From assembly GCA_964575675.1 (NCBI GenBank), contig CAZNRY010000088.1, positions 1-17,146 of the forward strand: DNA of 17,146 nucleotides, read 5' to 3'. The notes under the pieces were generated by a model. The model worked only from the letters and a program-made list of their open reading frames with translations. It was not told the DNA's origin and did no database searches. How positions within the stretch are numbered: position 1 is the first letter of the stretch; each line of letters begins with the position of its first letter. Made by a program: the position numbers and the translations under genes. This document shows positions 13,986-17,146 of the stretch, one piece after another. This DNA comes from CAZNRY01 sp964575675 (GTDB lineage Bacteria > Eisenbacteria > RBG-16-71-46 > CAIMUX01 > VGJL01).

Positions 13986-15376
13986 CCGACCTTGGCGATC
14001 GGATCGCGTTGCGCGCAGGCGCGGCGACACGGACCTACGCCGAAATGGAGGCGGAGGTTCGTCTGATTGCGCGACGGATGATCTCCCTCGGCGTGCGTGA
14101 GGGCGACACGGTCGCGCTGATGGCCGGTGGCTCGATCGATTGGGCCATCCTCGCCCACGCGGTCCCCCGAATCGGAGCGACCCTCATGCCGCTCAACACG
14201 CGCCTCGCGCCCGAGGAGATCCACGATCAGGTCATCCGGTCGAATGCGGCCTTGATCCTCCGCGAAGAAGAACTCGCCGTCCCCTCGCTTCCGCATCCCA
14301 TCCTCACGATCGACGAGTTGCGCGCCGTCCGGCCTGCGGATGGCGCGATTCCCGATGCCCCGGATCCGGATCGACCCTGCGCCCTCCTCTTCACCTCGGG
14401 AACGACCGGTCGTCCGAAGGGGGTCGTCTTGACCTGGGCGAATCAGATCGCCTCGGCCCAGGCCTGCGCCTCCGCCCTCGACCTCACCGCGGACGATCGC
14501 TGGCTCGTCTGCCTTCCCCTCTTCCACATCGGGGGTCTGAACATCCTCTACCGCTGCGCGCTCCACGGGGCGTGCGCCGTGCTGCAGGAGAAGTTCGATC
14601 CCGAGGAGGCGAATGCGGAGATCGACAAGGCCAGCGTGACGATCTTCTCCGCGGTCGGCATCATGCTTCGGCGGATCCTCGAGGGGCGGCGCGGGCGCGC
14701 ATTTCCCGCGTCCCTTCGGGCCGCGATCGTCGGCGGAGGGACCGTCGAGCGGAAGATGATCGATGCCTGCCCTCAAGCGATCGCGACCTACGGACTCACG
14801 GAGACCTGCTCGATGGTCACGCTGGTTCCCCGGGACGCCGTGGGAGAAGAAAGGGCGAGCGCAGGCCGCCCGCTCGCCGGGATCGCCCTTCGACTCGTGG
14901 ACGAGGACGGCAGCGCGCTCCCCCGCGGCGCGACCGGAGCGATCGAGGTGCGAGGGCCGGTCGTGATGAGGGGCTATCTCGGCGAGCCGCCGCTTACGCC
15001 GGGCGGCTGGTTTCGCACCGGGGACCTCGGGCGGTTGGATCAGGCCGGCTTCCTGTGCCTCGCCGGACGCAGGGAGGACCTCATCATCTCGGGTGGCGAG
15101 AATGTCTATCCCGCGGAGATCGAGGCTGTCATCCTTCGCCACCCCGGGGTCGCCGAGGTCGTGGTCGTGGGGGCGCCGGACGCGACCTGGGGGGAAGTGC
15201 CGTTGGCCTTCGTCGTTCTTCGGGATGCGGAGCTTTCGATCGGCGCGATCGCACGCTTCCTCGAGGAACGGCTGGCCCGATTCAAGATCCCCCGGATTAC
15301 GCTCGTCCCAAAACTCCCCCGCCTGCCGAACGGAAAACCGGACCGCGCGCGGCTTGCCTCCCGATCAGACGGATAA
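13982..15376 (+). CDS. menE: o-Succinylbenzoate-CoA ligase
   Basis: The 464-residue ANL-family adenylating enzyme activates o-succinylbenzoate with ATP and CoA for MenB. The P-loop-like motif FTSGTTGRPKG is at 137-147, YGLTE at 270-274, the hinge TGD at 347-349 (D348), REDLIISGGENVYPAEIE at 364-381, and the C-terminal catalytic lysine K452 is in LPNGKPDR. The length fits MenE, which is shorter than fatty-acyl-CoA ligases. The start is a GTG overlapping the menC stop. It is the last gene of the men operon and ends 13 bp from the stop of the converging thioesterase gene. That leaves no room for a separate terminator for either transcript. Confidence 0.95.
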   Translation: MTDLGDRIALRAGAATRTYAEMEAEVRLIARRMISLGVREGDTVALMAGGSIDWAILAHAVPRIGATLMPLNTRLAPEEIHDQVIRSNAALILREEELAVPSLPHPILTIDELRAVRPADGAIPDAPDPDRPCALLFTSGTTGRPKGVVLTWANQIASAQACASALDLTADDRWLVCLPLFHIGGLNILYRCALHGACAVLQEKFDPEEANAEIDKASVTIFSAVGIMLRRILEGRRGRAFPASLRAAIVGGGTVERKMIDACPQAIATYGLTETCSMVTLVPRDAVGEERASAGRPLAGIALRLVDEDGSALPRGATGAIEVRGPVVMRGYLGEPPLTPGGWFRTGDLGRLDQAGFLCLAGRREDLIISGGENVYPAEIEAVILRHPGVAEVVVVGAPDATWGEVPLAFVVLRDAELSIGAIARFLEERLARFKIPRITLVPKLPRLPNGKPDRARLASRSDG

Positions 15377-15389
15377 CCAGCACCCCCTC

Positions 15390-15800
15390 CTACGCGAGGT
15401 AGGGAGCGAAGGCGGCGCGCATCGCCGCAGGCAAGGGGATGGGGCGCCTCGTTCGGGGATCGACGCAGACGTGGACGGTGCGCACGGTGGCCAGGTCTAC
15501 GCCTTCCCGGCTGGTCAGATGAGCGGAAACCTTGAAAGACGTCGTCCCGATCGAGGTGAGCGCGAGATCCACCCGCACATCCTGCCCTGTATGAATCGGT
15601 GACTGAAAGTCCGCCTCCGCGTGGACGAGCGGGAGGCCATAGTCGCGCTCGTGGAAGGGAGGATCGAGCGGATAGCCGACCGACCGCAGCCACGCTTCAT
15701 ACGCATCGTGCGCGTATTGGAAAATCCGCGCGAAGAAGACGATCCCCGCCGGGTCGACCTCGTGGAATCGGACGGGCAGTGTGTACGAAAACGCCGTCAT
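15390..15800 (-). CDS. Hotdog-fold acyl-CoA thioesterase (4HBT/YbgC type), candidate DHNA-CoA thioesterase
   Basis: The 136-residue single-domain hotdog protein has the 4-hydroxybenzoyl-CoA thioesterase signature VRFHEVDPAGIVFFARIF (10-27). D16 is the expected catalytic residue and the fold is otherwise complete. Related enzymes include YbgC and the cyanobacterial DHNA-CoA thioesterase. It converges on menE with 13 bp between stops, and no other thioesterase is present although DHNA-CoA must be hydrolysed before MenA can act. It could therefore be the MenI-type step. Against this, it is on the opposite strand and shares a strand and a 23-bp gap with the lipoprotein gene upstream. The ATG at 15800 with GAGAAGGGGG upstream is preferred over 15854, which would overlap the lipoprotein gene. 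Confidence 0.85.
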   Translation of the reverse strand: MTAFSYTLPVRFHEVDPAGIVFFARIFQYAHDAYEAWLRSVGYPLDPPFHERDYGLPLVHAEADFQSPIHTGQDVRVDLALTSIGTTSFKVSAHLTSREGVDLATVRTVHVCVDPRTRRPIPLPAAMRAAFAPYLA

Positions 15801-15823
15801 GACGGCCCCCTTCTCCGCAGGCC

Positions 15824-17008
15824 CTAGCGCCAGTTCGCCTTGATCTGCCCCCATGTCGTGGGCTCAGTTGCGGTCTTGGCGCCTATGGGCTTGTCGATCC
15901 AGTAGATGATCTTCCAAATCCTCAATCCGGAAGAGGGATCCGTCTCGGCGGTCTGGATGAAGTGGATGTCTGCCTGGTCCCCGATGACCTCGTAGCGGAG
16001 CGGATCGCCGTTGTCCTTGTGCCGCGTGTCGACGAGGAGCGTGATCTGGGTGAGGGTGACCTTCCGCCAGCCGGGCTCGACCTCGCTCACGACGTCGCTG
16101 CCCGGTAGGAAGTTCAGGGAGATGTTCTCGCAGACATAACCGTCCGCATTCGCCCGCGCGATGAAGAGATTCGTGGCGCTGACAATTTCGTCCGCCCTTC
16201 CCCAGGATTCCGGGATCCCGTGCGTCCCGGCGTCCCTCGGGTCGAAAATGTACTGATAGGTGGCGTCCAGGAGATTCGAGAACTTCCCCACATTCCGCTG
16301 GGTGTAGGCCAGCTTCAAGTTGAACAGGCAGTTGGTGATGCTCGTTTGCCTCATGTAGGGATCGGGCTCGGGATCCTCGCGCCAGATCGCCTTGATCAGA
16401 CCCCAGGTCGTGGACTCAGTTGCGGTTTTGGCGCCTATGGGCTTGTCGATCCACTGGATGATTTTCCAGATCTTCAGTCCGGAAGAGGGATCCGTCTCGG
16501 CGGTTTGAATGAAGCTCAGCTTGGCCTGATCTCCGATGACCTCGTAGCGGAGAGGCTCGGCGTTACTCTGATGCCGGGAATCGGCCAACAACGTGACCTG
16601 TGAGAGGGTCACCTCCGTCCACGTGGAATCAGCCTGACTCGGCGCCTCGGCGCCGGCGATGAAGTTCAGGGAGATGGACTCGCAGACATAGCCATCTGAA
16701 TTCTGCAGCGAATCGAGGAGATTCGTGGCGCTGATGATTTCGTCCGGCCTTCCCCATGACTCGGGAAAGCCGTGCGTCACGACATCGCTCGGATCGAAAA
16801 CGAACATGTAGCCTTCATCGAAGAGACTCGAATACTTCGCCACATTCCGCTGGTTGTAGGAGAGCTTCAAGTTGAACAGGCAGTTGGTGATGCTCGTTTG
16901 CTTCATGTAGGGATCGGGCTCGGGATCCACGGTCTTCTTCTTATCGTCCGAGCAACCGAGGCCGAGAACACCCAAGACGAGCAATGCCACACAGAGACGC
17001 GAACGCAT
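15824..17008 (-). CDS. Lipoprotein with two tandem copies of an uncharacterised domain
   Basis: The 394-residue protein begins with a signal peptide whose lipobox ends at C19 (LGLGC), then a short charged linker (20-26). The rest is two consecutive 184-residue units, 27-210 and 211-394, aligned without gaps and about 70% identical by eye. Each starts with DPEPDPYM and TSITNCLFNLKL and ends with IDKPIGAKTAT and a final WR. The helix-rich start followed by beta-like strands, with FDP and SWGR segments, is reminiscent of NTF2/SnoaL-like domains, but no catalytic residues stand out and I cannot assign a function. Each unit keeps two cysteines (in TNCLF and YVCE) that could pair. GAGAGGAGG precedes the ATG. 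The thioesterase follows 23 bp downstream on the same strand. Confidence 0.85.
   Translation of the reverse strand: MRSRLCVALLVLGVLGLGCSDDKKKTVDPEPDPYMKQTSITNCLFNLKLSYNQRNVAKYSSLFDEGYMFVFDPSDVVTHGFPESWGRPDEIISATNLLDSLQNSDGYVCESISLNFIAGAEAPSQADSTWTEVTLSQVTLLADSRHQSNAEPLRYEVIGDQAKLSFIQTAETDPSSGLKIWKIIQWIDKPIGAKTATESTTWGLIKAIWREDPEPDPYMRQTSITNCLFNLKLAYTQRNVGKFSNLLDATYQYIFDPRDAGTHGIPESWGRADEIVSATNLFIARANADGYVCENISLNFLPGSDVVSEVEPGWRKVTLTQITLLVDTRHKDNGDPLRYEVIGDQADIHFIQTAETDPSSGLRIWKIIYWIDKPIGAKTATEPTTWGQIKANWR
15827..16378 (-). repeat. Second unit of the 552-bp in-gene tandem repeat
   Basis: This encodes residues 211-394 of the lipoprotein. It matches 16379-16930 base for base in register over long stretches. 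For example, a 20-base block starting at 15881 recurs exactly at 16433, and a block at 16351 recurs at 16903, both with an offset of 552. Confidence 0.9.
16379..16930 (-). repeat. First unit of the 552-bp in-gene tandem repeat
   Basis: This encodes residues 27-210 of the lipoprotein. Divergence from the second unit is concentrated in the middle of the domain (roughly residues 60-130 of the protein); both ends of the unit are nearly unchanged. Confidence 0.9.
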
Positions 17009-17023
17009 GACGGCCTCCTCTCT

Positions 17024-17064
17024 TTCCCGCCCGATACTCTACACTCGCGCGCCCCGGGCGGGAA
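17024..17064. other. Inverted repeat in the lipoprotein leader
   Basis: TTCCCGCCCG (17024-17033) and CGGGCGGGAA (17055-17064) form a perfect 10-bp stem around a 21-base loop. It lies 15 bp before the lipoprotein ATG on the minus strand, touching its ribosome-binding region. No U-run follows on either strand, so it is not an ordinary terminator. It could modulate initiation, or mark the hairpin-containing site beside which the intron is inserted. Confidence 0.4.
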
Positions 17065-17094
17065 TCAGGAAGTCGTCCACCTGACCCCGCGCCA

Positions 17095-17146
17095 ATCGGG
17101 ATAGGGGGCGACGGTTGCCCGTCGCTCCCCTCCCACACCACCGGAC
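17095..17146 (-). mobile_element. 3' end of a group II intron (domain VI and edge of domain V), cut by the window edge
   Basis: Read on the minus strand, the edge sequence begins CCGGTGGTGTGGGAGGGG, recalled as the stretch where domain V closes after the reverse transcriptase gene in many bacterial group II introns. A stem-loop follows (17104-17130): GCGACGG closed by a GCAA tetraloop, extended by four G-C pairs. It ends CCCCCTATCCCGAT. The A at 17102 lies eight bases from the proposed 3' end at 17095, the normal distance for the branch-point adenosine, and the end is of the usual A-pyrimidine type. The catalytic domains and any maturase would lie to the right of the window. Recognition is by pattern, without a covariance search. 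Confidence 0.55.

Noticed and set aside
13322..15142. 606-codon minus-strand frame opposite menC and menE
   Set aside because: It is the complement of two well-supported enzymes, with no recognisable motif, and is a GC-driven shadow.
15827..16930. CRISPR or short-repeat array
   Set aside because: Only two long in-frame units with protein-level conservation are present; there are no short regularly spaced repeats here or elsewhere in the window.
17024..17064. Rho-independent terminator
   Set aside because: The stem is good, but neither strand has a U-run after it and the loop is 21 bases.

Overview
The window is a GC-rich (about two thirds GC by eye), densely coded bacterial chromosome segment. 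The organism makes menaquinone, attaches lipoproteins through lipobox signals, and carries an IS110-family insertion sequence and probably a group II intron. The men gene order, the lipoprotein type and the absence of classical sigma-70 promoters would fit an uncultured FCB-type lineage such as Eisenbacteria or a relative. That placement is a guess from style, not a demonstrated assignment.

Layout. (1) 57-1624: a complete IS110-family element, most like the IS1111 subgroup. It has 12-bp inverted repeats near both ends, a DEDD/serine transposase on the minus strand, and a long structured non-coding 3' segment where that subgroup keeps its bridge RNA. (2) 1646-1770: a 125-bp inverted-repeat unit that supplies the stop codon of the next gene. 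(3) 4585 down to 1767, minus strand: a four-gene operon encoding a 6-pyruvoyltetrahydropterin synthase, GTP cyclohydrolase I, a sepiapterin-reductase-like SDR and an ornithine-cyclodeaminase/mu-crystallin family oxidoreductase. The first three together match the tetrahydrobiopterin route. (4) 5858-4821 and 6854-6054, minus strand: an NrnA-like DHH phosphoesterase and an M48 metalloprotease lipoprotein. (5) 7061-15376, plus strand: a seven-gene menaquinone operon, menF-D-H-B-A-C-E. Five of its six junctions overlap and four of its starts are GTG or TTG. (6) 15800-15390, minus strand, tail to tail with menE: a hotdog thioesterase that could supply the otherwise missing DHNA-CoA hydrolysis step. 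(7) 17008-15824: a lipoprotein made of two tandem 184-residue copies of one domain. (8) 17095-17146: what looks like the 3' end (domain VI and the edge of domain V) of a group II intron entering from beyond the right edge.

How the genes work together. MenF, D, H, C, E and B convert chorismate to DHNA-CoA, the thioesterase could release DHNA, and MenA prenylates it. Only the final methyltransferase (MenG/UbiE) is absent from the window. The pterin operon starts from GTP: FolE makes dihydroneopterin triphosphate, the PTPS makes 6-pyruvoyltetrahydropterin, and the SDR could reduce its side chain.

I found no wholly unprecedented system. The items most worth checking are the tetrahydrobiopterin-type operon, the IS1111-like element with its hairpin insertion site and candidate bridge RNA, the tandemly duplicated lipoprotein, the intron boundary and the 125-bp inverted repeat.
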